Assembly (NCBI GenBank): GCA_951213105.1
Contig: OX578146.1
Coordinates: forward strand, 52,284,775 to 52,348,774
DNA length: 64,000 nt
Source of the DNA: Amaurobius ferox
Taxonomy: Eukaryota > Arthropoda > Arachnida > Araneae > Amaurobiidae
Reading direction: 5' to 3'
Positions 1 through 10,496 of this stretch are shown here, piece after piece; position 1 is the stretch's first letter, and each line of letters begins with the position of its first letter. A program made the translations under genes and the position numbers. The notes under the pieces were generated by a model that ran no database searches, was not told the origin of the DNA, and saw only the letters and a program-made list of their open reading frames with translations.

Positions 1-111
1 CGAATGTAAATGTATTGTATGGATTTAAGATGTTATTTTTGTGTTTTTTAAATTTTAAGTATCAAGTTTAAATATAAGTATTTTAAAATAAAAGCTTTAT
101 TAACTTTTAAT

Positions 112-222
112 TAGTATTTATTGTGTGTTCTCGTGATGCATTTTCCAATTGATTTGAACCTGGAGATAGGCTCGGTAATCGAGCAAGTGGCGTGCAGAAA
201 TACGATTAGCGGCCAAAGTGTA
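112..222 (+). CDS. possible internal coding exon, unrecognised
   Basis: A stop-free 37-codon stretch sits between an acceptor-like AG (ending TTTTAATTAG) and a strong donor (ATT|GTAAGT). It is richer in GC than its surroundings and reads as ordinary protein, including PIDLNLEIGSVIEQ. No domain is recognised and no partner exon was found nearby on this strand. It could be a chance open stretch, so confidence is low. Confidence 0.25.
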
Positions 223-1691
223 ATTGTAAGTTTTCAGCGGAGCCACGTCATAACCATAACCTTTTTTGAAGTCGGTTTCAAATATTTATGCAAGTTTGTA
301 AACAAAACTATGTGTTTGATTTAAAAGAAAAAGCCATACAATGGTATATTTTGGACAAAAAATGTGGAAATTTTTTATAAAAATTAATATAAAATTAATA
401 AAAATGCAGGCTTACAATGTAATCCTGGGTAAAATATTTAGTGTAGAGGGTGGGTAATCCATCCCACTCTATATACCCAGTGATGTGCTAATAATTTTCT
501 ATGCTAAAAATTTTTATTAATTGATATGCTTCGAAAATTATATACATATATATATCAGTTGTTTGCTGTTCCCATTAAATTCTAAACAAATAGATATGCA
601 TATTGGTTTCTTTACCATTTGAATAGGTGTGAGCAATGCTAATGCTATGCCACTGTCACTAACCGAAAGAAAACAAAGTGGCAAAACCAAAAGAATGACA
701 TACCTATATTTTTATAGAACTGCGTCAATGGATTTACAATTAAAGTACTTCAATACACCTTCTTCTGGATTTTGAGGAAATTTTTACACACATTAACAAT
801 TACAATATGATTTGTGTCTTGATTTAATGTAATTAAAAAAAAAATCGAATAAATATTTTCCTGTAGTTGGGAGGAAGGGGAGGGGAAGTATTTTTAACCA
901 GGTAAGTCCATCAGTCACAACCGGTGCATACTTTTAAATATATAAGTTAATTTCCTGGCATTCTTTTTTAAACTTTTATTTACTTTAAATATTTTCAATG
1001 TAACAACTGATACTTGAACTTTGAAAATTTTGACAATCGGTATGTACACACTGACTCTAGTTCTCCTTTAATGCTCGCTCCTTGTTTCTATGTGAATAAA
1101 AGATACCAATAGATCAAAATAATTAAACTACTGCTTTTGAGAATATAAATTTGTAATACTTTCTTAAAGAATCTGATTTGTCACCTAATTTTTTTATGTC
1201 TGGTTTCTTTACAGAAGTATTAAAAAGTGATATACCAATAGAATAGATGCTATGGATTTGAATTGATATCACCAGAAATAAACAAGTTGGTTGAGATTTG
1301 CACTTTAACTTAGTGTGTTACCTGAAGAATTTGACTTTTAGAGGAATAGCATTTTTTTTACATTAATTCAAATTTCATGTTAACTACTTTATATGTAACA
1401 AATAAATGTATAATAGAATATATAATAGGCACTGATAGTGCCTAGCCTGCAGTTCGTTCTAACTGATATTTCACATAAAGTGGTTTCAACTTTTCTTAGA
1501 CAGCAAAACCCTCATATAATTCCATATTTTAGTATCGGGACATTCTAAATTGATATTTTGTCTCTATGATAACCATCTACGTAATATATGTTTACGTAAT
1601 AGGTGAATGGAAACAAATATGAGTAAACAGATACAGCTTTCCGAGTACATTCAAGTTAAATGCCTGAAATATAGCTAAAATACTTGTTCAT
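223..1691. other. AT-rich non-coding stretch
   Basis: No convincing ORF, RNA gene or recognised repeat was seen. The sequence is AT-rich with short homopolymers and a small purine-rich patch near 868-890. Confidence 0.5.
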
Positions 1692-1704
1692 CAAAGACGT
1701 CATG

Positions 1705-2092
1705 TTGTTGTTGTTGAGACCCAGACCGTCCGACCTACCAGAAAGGTGTAAGGTAACTGTATGGACGGCCGGGAAGTGCCACCCAATTTAGACCGGAACC
1801 CAGTGGGGGAGGCATCCACAGGGACCGTACCCTCCTTCTCCTACCACCAACCTCTCGGAAGGACTTACGGACCCACATGTTTAACGTGATCGTACTCCGC
1901 ATGAACACGGCGGCATTTGTGGCAGCGTGCAAATCTAGCGCGCAAACCACGGGGATACCGCACCCGAGATGGCCAACAGCACGCGGCGTTCCGAGGTGGT
2001 CACCCACCAAGTACTAACCGCGCCCGATGCTGCTTGACTTCGGTGATCTAACGAGAACCGGTGTTTTCAGCACGGTACGGCCGTTGGCCACG
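1705..2092 (-). repeat. SINE with 5S rRNA head (SINE3-type), full-length copy
   Basis: Read on the minus strand, a complete 5S-like head is followed by a body containing TTCATGCGGAGTACGATCA and CGGTCTAAATTGGG. It ends in the tail GGTAGGTCGGACGGTCTGGG and an (AAC)n terminus. A perfect 13-bp target-site duplication, CAAAGACGTCATG, flanks it at 1692-1704 and 2093-2105, so this is a retroposed unit. The same body and tail recur at least eight more times in the window. ORFs over this block are shadows of the SINE. Confidence 0.93.
1971..2089 (-). rRNA. 5S rRNA-like head of SINE (not a functional 5S gene)
   Basis: A 119-nt segment reads on the minus strand as a near-complete 5S rRNA: GCCAACGGCCGTACCGTGCTG at the 5' end, then CACCGGTTCTCGTTAGATCACCG, AAGCAGCATCGGGCGCGG (internal promoter region) and a 3' end pairing back to the start. 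It is fused to a SINE body and flanked by the SINE's target duplication. It is therefore the Pol III promoter module of a retroposon, not a 5S gene. Confidence 0.87.
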
Positions 2093-2105
2093 CAAAGACG
2101 TCATG

Positions 2106-2953
2106 TGAAATATATTAGCTGTAGCCCCAATTTCAACTTCAAAATATATCTGCTATTTATCTTGCTCATATATGTTTCTCCAGTCGTAATATTTTTTGTG
2201 AAAATAGCTTGATTAAACTGTTTTGCAACATTCTAATATATCAATTTGTGAATAGGATATAATGAAGAAGACACTCCTATTGCAGATACTAGCATCTATG
2301 GACGAGTTTCTCACTTATTATATGCTCGTCATCATGAAATAATCAAAATTTACAGTGGTAGCATGAAAGTTAGCATGCACCACAATTTTTTAGAATTTCT
2401 ATGTGAACTAACAATTTCAGTTCTTCCACGTGGCCGGCTCAAAATTTATATACAATTTAGCTCAGGCCACATGAAGCTGCAAAGGCAAAGTTTATAAACA
2501 CAAAGCTCATCTATAAGAGGCATTCTAAAAAATATGGGTGATGTTCCTATTACAGATACCAGCATGAGCATTCTTGGGCTGGTTTCATGCTTATTATGCA
2601 TTCGCCAATATAGAATATCTCATATCTATAATGGTAACAAGAAACTTAATGTAGATCCAGGTATGGGTCAATGTGGCAATTACCCTCCCCCCCCCCCTTT
2701 TTTTCAGATATGTCATTTCTTGTGATTCTATAGATCCACTTATAAAAGTTTATTGCAATGTCATAAATCGCAAAATGACATAAAATTCATTTTATCAGGC
2801 TAGTTTGCTTCATTTTAAGATTAATAAAAAAAAAATTATCAGTTTAATTATTTACTGATATACTACAAAAACGAATGTTCAATAAAAGAAACATGTCGAA
2901 GTAAATCCCTTTTTATTTCTGCCCTTGTAATGTACTAACTGTAAACTTTGCAG
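2106..2953. other. non-coding stretch with a faint duplicated segment
   Basis: Two diverged copies of a ~75-bp segment begin near 2264 and 2539 and share CCTATT(G/A)CAGATAC(T/C)AGCAT. A poly-C/poly-T tract lies at 2687-2705. The copies read as short peptides (DTPIADTSIYG and DVPITDTSMS), but no splice structure supports a gene. Confidence 0.35.
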
Positions 2954-3855
2954 TGTGGCGTAGTGGTAGCGTGGGTTTATAGTCACAGCCAAATAACTCT
3001 CGAGTGACTTCAATTCTTTATTTACTTACAGCAATTCGGTAATATACAAATTAGGTCACAAAGGTACCCAAATCTGAAGTGAGGCGAATAGTCCGCTGAG
3101 GTCACTCTGACGTGTGCAAAGAAAATGTCCAAATCAATTTCCCGTTGAAAGTCTATGAGAGGTGAGTCTCTGGTGAGGTTTTAAGATGAACTCTCTTGCA
3201 AAGCTTTGGAATGAAGCTGACGTAAGTCCACGATGCGGTGACGTCCTGTCACGGCAAATGCTAGACCTAGGTGGTCTAAATTTTAGACTAGTGGTAGTCT
3301 ATATGGATCGAGTCCTACAGGGCACTCGATCTTTCTTCCGTTCCCGTACTTAGGTCAGGAACTGTCGCAGAAGGCTTCTGCTCAAAAAACAATAGTATAG
3401 GGCCTATGCCCGAGAAGCACTCTCTTTCCAAAAGACGAGCTTTCTTGTCGAAGATCAGATCTTATCTGCTCTCGAAAACTCTGCTCCGGTCGCCCTCAGA
3501 AAAAGAGCCACCAGGGGACAATTTTCTCTCTATTTTTTTTATTGGATCTTAATATCCGTGATGTCATTTTTCTTGAGTCTCATTTGTCCGGAAACTCGTG
3601 CCAGTAAGTCTAGGGGACACTCCCCTCACGTCTGGAAGCTCAAGTCCACGCGATCACTCAAGGCGGTTCATGCCAGCTTAGCCTTTCTTTTTAACTGTCA
3701 ATTTTCTAGACTTGGTGGCGCGGGATTCGCGACGTCCATTGCTCTGGTGACCTCTGCCATGTTTCACATTCAAAGGGTCACAGGTGTGCCCGGTCTGGAA
3801 TTTCCAAGCCCCAATTCCATTTCGGGGGGGGGGGGGAGATTTAATTACGGTTTCA
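2954..3855 (-). repeat. candidate solo LTR or other unclassified repeat
   Basis: A ~900-bp block of higher GC stands out from its AT-rich flanks. On the minus strand it starts TGAAACC, carries a long C run and ends CGCCACA, with an AATAAA about 80 nt before that end. This resembles an LTR. No second copy, flanking internal region or clear target duplication was found in the window. ORFs here are not convincing. Confidence 0.3.
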
Positions 3856-6159
3856 TTTGGTGAATTAATTTAATTCGGCACAGCAGCTACCTTTTAAGTT
3901 TGGTTAACTGTACTCATGACTCATTGAATGATTATCAATTTACAAGGACCTAATTAACCTTCAGCTTTCTATAAGAAATCCGAATTGGCTAGACAAGGAT
4001 TAACATAAACACTATCATAAAAATTATGTTTTAAATTTGATTATGTAGGTACTAGTCAATCATGTTCAGTTGATTAAATATTTATAATTTTTCAAGATAT
4101 TGTTCACCGGATGAACTAAAACATGCTTTTTAAGTAATGCATATGGTTATCATATTTGTACTGATTTTTTCCCATCAGCAGTACAGATAAAAGAATTTTG
4201 ATGCATAAAAGTAAATTGCTGCCTTAGACTTAGAGTAAAGGTAAAACTAAATTTGAATAGTAAATAAAATAAATAAAAATATCCCATTTAATAAACTAAT
4301 ATCTATATATTGAAATTGTAACTGTAGACGAAGAAATTGAAAAGCAGATTTAATTTTAGCTAGAATCATTGTACTATTAGAAAGAAATTGTATATATAGC
4401 TTGATTCAGTACTATCTTATTATAGTGGCTCTCACATATCTGATTGAGCCAAGGTTTTCGTTAACGAAAAAGCAATATGACAATAATATAAACACGTGCT
4501 ATTTCTTTAGGACTGCAAATGTTTGATGAGATTTTACAACCTACTTTGGCCATAAATCTCGGACGCTTGGTGATTCATCCTCGGGGGCCACTATAATAAG
4601 GAAGTACCCTTGATTCTTTAAAATTATAGAAATTATTTAAGAAATATTTAAGAAATATTTTTTGTCTCTACACACCAATAGCATTACCAAGTAGGGAAAT
4701 CATATTCCCTAGAAATCCATTTAAGTTCAGAAAAATGATATTTAGCGAAATGGGAAGCAAACTGTTTGGTTGCCAATTCAACACCCCCCCCCCCCCTCCC
4801 CTTCCTCAAAAAAAGAATTGCCTGGGGACGCTACGCTACTGTTACACACATAATACTAACGTTAAAGGAAAATATTGTAATAGGATCAAATATTTGAACT
4901 ATCAATGAATTTACATGTTTTTGTTTTAAATATTCTTATTTTCGAATTGAATGCTTTTGAGATAAGCATGTGTACGTTTGTAATCACTGATATCTCACAA
5001 ATGATTCAAAAGTTAGTACTAATTTTCTACTACTCAATTGAATGTATCTTCAGGTAATGAAATATGGATAGTTATATTAAATTTCAATATTTGTATAAAA
5101 TTCATAATTTGTTGTCAAATCAAAACAAATTTTAATGTTATTTACATAAAAATGTTTCAAATATTTTGTTAAATCTTATATAGTCTAATTTCCCATTCTA
5201 ATCAGTGAATATTAAATTTCAAACATTTGATATACAGTACATACATCATTTATATGCATTTCTACATAGCTCGTCAAACATTCCTATCCAGTGACATACA
5301 TTAATTTCAGTTACATATTTTCACAGGTATACGCTTTACTTCACTGGTCCCTAGAGTAGTGATAGTGCTTTACTATAGTTAAAAATATGCATTTTCTATT
5401 TAACAGTACAATCTGTTTGAACAACTTTAACTGCATAATAAATGTTGCATGAAATTACTTAATTTCAATTTATAACATGTTTATAAAGAAGGAGTTTATC
5501 CAACAGATATTTTAAATCAACTTACTGAATGCTGTTTTTGAAAATAATAGACAGTAGTTACTAATTTAATTTTATATGAAGATGGATTTGATATCTTAGG
5601 ATGCATGAATAGATGCAAAATGACTTACCTAGTTAATACTGATGTTATCTGATTTATCCTGATGTAATGAGATATAATGAAGCTGAAAATATATGTACCA
5701 GTTAAAAGTTTGACTAATTATCACTGCATCCAACCGATGCTAAAGTATTTCGTTAACATTAGTTAGTAATATATTATCTAAATCGAATTATAGTTGTTGA
5801 AGTAATAACGATATTGAAATTAATATTTGTTTCAAATAAATAATTTTGGGTTTAGAAATTAATAGTATTTTGACTAAATGTTTCAAACTGAAATTATTCA
5901 AGAGATTGAAAAATAAAACTTCAGGTTTTATATTTCAGATGTGTTATACAGAACAGCAAGTGTAAAGAGGTTTTTAACTGAATTAACGTTGAGTTAAATT
6001 CAAAATGTTCTGAAAAATTTGAATGATGTATCAATACATGCCTTTTAAATGTGAATATCAAAATTTTGTATATTCAAAATTCAAAGTGTAGGATAATACA
6101 CATGTAACTGTTATTAAGCATTTCCAAAGTTTAAATATTGGTTGTTAAATTTTAAACAT
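3856..6159. other. AT-rich non-coding stretch
   Basis: No coding signal was seen. A poly-C tract at about 4785-4799 is followed by a short GC-richer piece (GGGGACGCTACGCTACTG) that may be the end of an old repeat. The rest is unique-looking AT-rich DNA. Confidence 0.5.
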
Positions 6160-6179
6160 AAACAACAAGCACACAGCTA

Positions 6180-6402
6180 CTGCCAAATCTGCCGCCGTGT
6201 TCACGCGGAGTACGATCACGCTAAACATGTGGGTCTGTAAGTCCTTCCGAGAGGTTGGTGGTAGGGGAAGGAGGGTACGGTCCCTGTGGATGCCTCCCCC
6301 ACTGGATTCCGGTCTAAATTGGGTGGCACTTCCCGGCCGTCCAAACAGTTACCTTACACCTTTCTGGTAGGTCGGACGGTCTGGGTCTCAACAACAACAA
6401 CA
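6180..6402 (+). repeat. 5'-truncated SINE inserted in the Penelope left arm
   Basis: Body and tail of the window's SINE family (ACGCGGAGTACGATCACGC, GGTAGGTCGGACGGTCTGGG) end in (CAA)n. The head is missing. A 7-bp duplication ACAGCTA flanks it at 6173-6179 and 6403-6409. Removing the insertion restores a left arm that matches the right arm of the host element with about one difference. Confidence 0.88.
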
Positions 6403-6473
6403 ACAGCTATAATAGAAGGTCTTTATTTCACTTTTTTAAGACGTACAAAACTTAAAAAGGCCACAGTGCTCTC

Positions 6474-6512
6474 GAGCGTGCCACGCTTTCGAGCGTTCAC
6501 GCTCTTTATCAG
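6474..6512 (-). ncRNA. hammerhead-ribozyme-like core in the left arm
   Basis: Read on the minus strand: CTGATAA, a perfect stem GAGCG/CGCTC closed by a TGAA-type loop, then GAAA, then a small stem (AGCGT/ACGCT) and a C. This is the order of the hammerhead core (CUGAUGA, stem II, GAAA, stem III, UH). The core has CUGAUAA instead of CUGAUGA, and stem I is not evident, so catalytic activity is doubtful. Confidence 0.45.
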
Positions 6513-6919
6513 TGGCTACATGGAAATAGGAATGATCGTTCATATATAGACCAGAAAAGGTGGCAAATTTGCATAAATACAATTATCAATAAACTTACAT
6601 TTATCTAAGGAGAATCCAAAAATACAAAACATTTTGAACAGATTCAAAAAATCGAGCATAAATCACGAAAAGAACAGTAAAAATTTACAATTTTGTTATA
6701 GAATTTTCAAATTCAAAAAATTTTAAAAAATGGGAGCAGTCAGGCCCAATCCCTGAAAGGATGACGTCAAAGATAACTATGAAGAGACTTAAATTGCATG
6801 GAGTCGAGAATGAGTCGCCAAGCATAACTTAAAATCTGAACGGGGTCAAAATTACAAATCGACTCGCGGTAAACATAAATAAAGAGGGACTGAAAAAGGA
6901 GAATATTATGAGGGTTATT

Positions 6920-7243
6920 TCAACGCATAAGAAGGAAAGTTCTTTCAAAAAGGGGCCGGAAATTTTCTTTAACAACAAAATGAGCAAGGGCCGTAGAAAG
7001 TTTACCACCTTTGACATCCCTAGCATGTTCTGCCAAACGGATACCAATAGCATATTTTGTACTTCCAATATAAAATTTAAAGTTACCATCGATGGACAAC
7101 AGGGGAACCACATACACCCCAGCAAAGCTTTTAAAGTCATCCTTATCACCCAGCTTATCAGACGGAATCCAGTTAAGAGCAGGTCTGAAATCAAATTCAG
7201 AGCAGTGACGAGCGTATTTACGCTCGAAAGTGCTCTGGCCTTT
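6920..7243 (-). CDS. GIY-YIG endonuclease domain of a Penelope-like element (partial)
   Basis: Within the inverted arms, a stop-to-stop frame of about 107 codons encodes a GIY-YIG nuclease. It shows a GVYVVP strand (the GIY position), FYIGST (the YIG position) and RLAEH with conserved Arg and His 8-13 residues later. It ends FLLMR and a stop. The upstream peptide (FERKYARHCSEFDFRPALNW) is the linker that normally follows the reverse transcriptase in Penelope proteins, but a TAA at 7244-7246 closes the frame and no RT motif exists upstream. The nuclease would nick target DNA for retrotransposition. Here it is an orphan domain with no start codon of its own. The larger overlapping frames on both strands are shadows. 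Confidence 0.75.
   Translation of the reverse strand, partial: KGQSTFERKYARHCSEFDFRPALNWIPSDKLGDKDDFKSFAGVYVVPLLSIDGNFKFYIGSTKYAIGIRLAEHARDVKGGKLSTALAHFVVKENFRPLFERTFLLMR
7202..7236 (+). ncRNA. second hammerhead-like core in the right arm
   Basis: The inverted counterpart of the left-arm motif reads on the plus strand as GTGAC, stem GAGCG/CGCTC with a TATTTA-type loop, GAAA, then GTGCTC. The CUGAUGA block is more degenerate than in the left arm. It is best read as a decayed copy. Confidence 0.3.
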
Positions 7244-7569
7244 TTAAGTTTTGTACGTCTTAAAGAAGTGAAATAAAGACCTTCTATTATAGTTGTGTGC
7301 TTGTTGTTTCTGCTGGTTGAAATCAGACGTGATACCAATTTTATTTATTTTAAACATAATTTGAAATAAATATGTTTAAGAGTTAAAATATCCATTGAAA
7401 TCAGGAGGTCATAAGAAACAACAGAGTTAAAATGTAAATAATTTTAACTCGAACACCAAATAAATTCTAAATGCACAATAAATGTATATTATGTTAGTGT
7501 GAACTACGAAGAATGATAGCATTTGAAACCATAATCTTGCATAATAGCTTACTGGCTGTTAAAAATTTG

Positions 7570-8028
7570 GCAACTCACTACTGGGTACAGATCAAACTTC
7601 AAAGTATTTCATAAACATTAGATAATGGCTATTAGTGTTTGCTTTCTTCAGAATGTTACTTAATATCTATAAAATCTTAAGATCAACACCCATACAATTG
7701 AAATCAAACTTCATATATATGCTATTTAAATTACAACTTGGTATATACATATATATTAATTTTATTAGTAATTTCATTAATTTGTATAACATAGTATGTG
7801 TAAAGATGTTATACAAATTAATGAAATTACTAATAAAATTAATATATATATATATACCAAGTTGTAATTTAAATAGCATATATATGAAGTTTGATTTCAA
7901 TTGTATGGGTGTTGATCTTAAGATTTTATAGATATTAAGTAACATTCTGAAGAAAGCAAACACTAATAGCCATTATCTAATGTTTATGAAATACTTTGAA
8001 GTTTGATCTGTACCCAGTAGTGAGTTGC
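7570..8028. repeat. 459-bp near-perfect palindrome (fold-back element)
   Basis: The 223-nt arm at 7570-7792 is repeated in reverse complement at 7806-8028 around a 13-nt spacer (AGTATGTGTAAAG). I found only one mismatch, in the (TA)n patch. The arms begin GCAACTCACTACTGGG and end with the complement. The same peptide appears in frames on both strands, which is a consequence of the symmetry and not a gene. No target duplication is obvious. Confidence 0.93.
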
Positions 8029-8039
8029 TCTTATACTAT

Positions 8040-8106
8040 TTTTTCCCGGCTATCCATTTTGCTACTCTGAGTCTTCGGACGAGTCGGCTGGCCTGGGCTT
8101 TCGACA
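8040..8106 (-). repeat. 67-nt SINE-tail mini-retroposon with TSD
   Basis: On the minus strand this unit contains AGCCGACTCGTCCGAAGACT flanked by a GGCCAGCC/GGCTATCC-like stem, the 3' tail type of the window's SINEs. A perfect 12-bp duplication CTCTTATACTAT flanks it at 8028-8039 and 8107-8118. It therefore inserted as a separate unit at the edge of the palindrome. Confidence 0.85.
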
Positions 8107-8118
8107 CTCTTATACTAT

Positions 8119-8672
8119 AACACACTACTGTGATAAACAAAGTAACTATGAATCAGATTAAAAAATATATTGCTGTCTTCTACACAAATTTAATTAGCCT
8201 ATAAGGAAATAAATCAAAGTTTCTCCTTTAATTTAACTGATGCAACAATAAAAACATCTGACCACTTAAGTTATTTAAACAGGCCAGGTGAAATATTGCA
8301 GTACAAGTTTTGATATATTCATATTTGGTTGGCCATCTTCTATCTAAAATTAGGTACTATAAAAAATAAGTTAGAAAATCATTCAATCGGATTATTACAG
8401 GTGTATAAGGTATAACGTTTCCAGTGTCAGCATTTTACTCGCAAAATTGTAATAAATATATCATATACTACTTACGACCTAAATTTAAGACATTTTTGTT
8501 GTTTTACGAACGTGTATATATCTCCGAATATTGTCACATAACGTTATATCTTTGCACTACTTCTTTCTATCATAATTTTCTTCCCGATTTAATAACAAAC
8601 ATTTTTTTCCCATGTATAATCTCGAAGACGACAGATATTGTGTTAAACTGTCAAACTTCATAGTGTATACTA
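8119..8672. other. AT-rich non-coding stretch
   Basis: No repeat boundary or convincing coding sequence was seen. Confidence 0.45.
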
Positions 8673-8706
8673 GGCTCCGCCCATGACGTCATTTAACTTA
8701 GCCAAT
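8673..8706. promoter_or_regulatory. clustered GC-box, CRE and CCAAT-box motifs
   Basis: Within 34 bp lie GGCTCCGCCC (GC box, 8673-8682), the palindrome TGACGTCA (CRE, 8684-8691) and GCCAAT (CCAAT box, 8701-8706), inside an otherwise AT-rich region. Such a cluster is typical of a Pol II promoter. No gene start is visible next to it, and a SINE begins about 75 bp downstream. Confidence 0.35.
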
Positions 8707-8777
8707 AGCGAAGAATCGGCCTCACAGCAGGGGATATAGCGGGTACGTTTTCGGAACATGCCTCTGTCTCTAACGCT

Positions 8778-8981
8778 TCGTGTTCACGCGGAGTACGATC
8801 AGGTTAAATATGTGGGCCCGTAAGTCCTTCCGAGAGGTTGGTAGTAGGGGAAGGAGATACGGACCCTATGGCTGCCTCCCCCACTGGGTTCCGGTCTAAA
8901 TTGGGTGACTCTTCCCGGCAGTCCAAACAGTTACCTTACAGCTTTCTGGTAGGTCGGACGGCCTGGGTCTCAACAACAACA
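8778..8981 (+). repeat. 5'-truncated SINE copy
   Basis: Contains ACGCGGAGTACGATCAGG, GAGAGGTTGGTAGTAGGGGA, TTCCGGTCTAAATTGGG and the tail GGTAGGTCGGACGGCCTGGG, ending in (CAA)n. The head is absent and no clear target duplication was found. Confidence 0.85.
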
Positions 8982-9044
8982 TATTCCAACGTATTGTGTA
9001 GGAAAGTTTAGTTTCATCTTTTATTTAAATTTCATGAAAAGTAG

Positions 9045-9990
9045 TTTCCCTTTCCAGATACATAGTAATGTATAGGGAAAGTATTGCGACAGGGTCGAAC
9101 ATTCGAATTTGAACATCACTGAACTCGAATCGTACAGTTTTGAAGTGGTGTCTATATGTGTGTGTATGCAGGGTTAGAAATTAAGAGCAGAAAGGCGGGC
9201 GTCAGTGGCTCCTAACCATTTTTTCGCAATTGCCAAAATGTTGCACTTGGGTGCAAATTTGAAATTATTTAATTTGTTTATGTTATGCCGTTTACAATAT
9301 AAATCGCTTTTATTAGTGGGCATGACTTTCACAAACTGCGCGAGCATATGTATCTACGTCGTGTGGTGCTTAGATTGTTAGAAGAATAAACAATTTATCA
9401 GTGCGAGTTTGCATTATAGATGAAAAGAAAAAGGTTAGGCATCAAAATAATATCTATAGGTGCAAAATACAACTATCAATCACTAATTTCAAACTTTGTA
9501 TATGCATGTATGTTTGTGTGCATGTGTCCGTGAATCTGTGGAAACATTATCTCGTGAACGAATGGAGAGTTTCAAGCAAAATTTGGTTCAAATATTACAA
9601 TTGGTGAATACTAGAATTAATACTGATTTTAAAAGCAATTAAATGTCCAGAAAACCCTAAATGTTTGAATGAAATTTTGGAAAATCAAAACCTTCTATGT
9701 TATATAAATAATCATTTCTTGTGCAACTTTTCAATATATAATGAATGACGCAAATTTTAGAATACTAGCATGTACCATTATCAAGATATTGCATGTTTTT
9801 CAAATAAATTTATAAAAAATTTACAAGTATTTATATAAAATTACAAATATGATTAACTATGCTTCATTTTTATATGTAATATTATGTGACACATTTGTTA
9901 AAATCATTCTATATGGATCTAATTCATTCCACTCATGAGAGAAGATACATTGTGTGCCTAATAGTTTTGCATTTTGATGCTTACACTCTA
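9045..9990 (+). repeat. long dispersed repeat, copy 1
   Basis: Begins TTTCCCTTTCCAGATACATAG and AATGTATAGGGAAAGTATTG. It then has a 'GGGTCGAACATTCGAA' block, a TG-rich patch, 'CTCGTGAACGAATGGAG' and 'CATTCCACTCATGAGAGAAG'. The same ordered blocks recur near 52.1-52.6, 57.1-58.2, 58.8 and 59.5 kb. It is non-coding; short ORFs over it are spurious. Confidence 0.7.
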
Positions 9991-10109
9991 AAAAATAAAT
10001 GTGTAAATTTGGAAATTTACTCACCTATACCAGTAAATGTGTCAATTCACAGGCGTGTTTCTCAAATATACGTGTTTGTATGTGTATTTGAGCTTCAAAA
10101 GGAAGTGTG

Positions 10110-10250
10110 AAAGCCCGTCCGGCTCGTCCAGAGGACTTAGAGCATCAAATTGGACGACCGGGAAGGGAAAAAAAGGTAGTCATCATCACCAAGCAGGCCG
10201 AAAGCAATCATACTATTCAGTTTGAGGACCTGCCGGGTACCGGACCATCC
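10110..10250 (-). repeat. 141-nt SINE-tail retroposon with TSD
   Basis: A perfect 15-bp duplication TCAAAAGGAAGTGTG flanks the unit at 10095-10109 and 10251-10265. Its minus-strand 3' part (CCGGTCGTCCAATTTGATGC, then GGACGAGCCGGACGGGC) is the same tail hairpin as in the other mini-retroposons. The 5' part is unrelated to the main SINE body. Confidence 0.83.
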
Positions 10251-10496
10251 TCAAAAGGAAGTGTGTAAATTTATTACCTTCTAAAGATCTATTAAAATGT
10301 GTAAATCTAAAAGATCATGGCATTTTACACAGAGTAGTTAGTTTTCTCAATTTACACACATTTTAATGTATAATAACCAACTTCTGTGGCCAACCCTTGT
10401 GCTGTTCAATTTTATTGATGATTTGACATAATTCTCCACATGAGATGTCCCAAATTTTGTAATATAAAAACTAATTTAAATTTCGAAAAAAATCTG

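Larger units (their letters stand above)
6160..7309 (-). mobile_element. short Penelope-like element, inverted arms, interrupted by a SINE
   Basis: The two ends are inverted copies of one another. The right arm read in reverse gives AAACAACAAGCACACA, ACTATAATAGAAGGTC and TTAAAAAGGCC. The left arm matches once the SINE at 6180-6402 is removed. Between the arms on the minus strand lies a GIY-YIG endonuclease reading frame. Penelope-like elements are known for a C-terminal GIY-YIG domain and for inverted or direct terminal repeats carrying hammerhead motifs. No reverse-transcriptase sequence is present, so this copy is truncated or non-autonomous. Confidence 0.75.

Noticed and set aside
1735..2010. 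Minus-strand 91-residue ORF (and its twin at 15054-15311)
   Set aside because: It is the translated body of the 5S-headed SINE, bounded by target duplications; repeats like this give the same peptide wherever they insert.
1971..2089. True 5S rRNA gene
   Set aside because: Fused to a SINE body with TSDs outside the whole unit and no T-run terminator after the 5S part; no tandem 5S cluster.
6829..7338. 169-residue minus-strand and 122-residue plus-strand ORFs
   Set aside because: They are in the wrong frames relative to the clear GIY-YIG motif and run into the element's terminal arm.
7635..7963. 98-residue ORFs on both strands
   Set aside because: Identical peptides on opposite strands are a result of the palindrome, not evidence of a gene.
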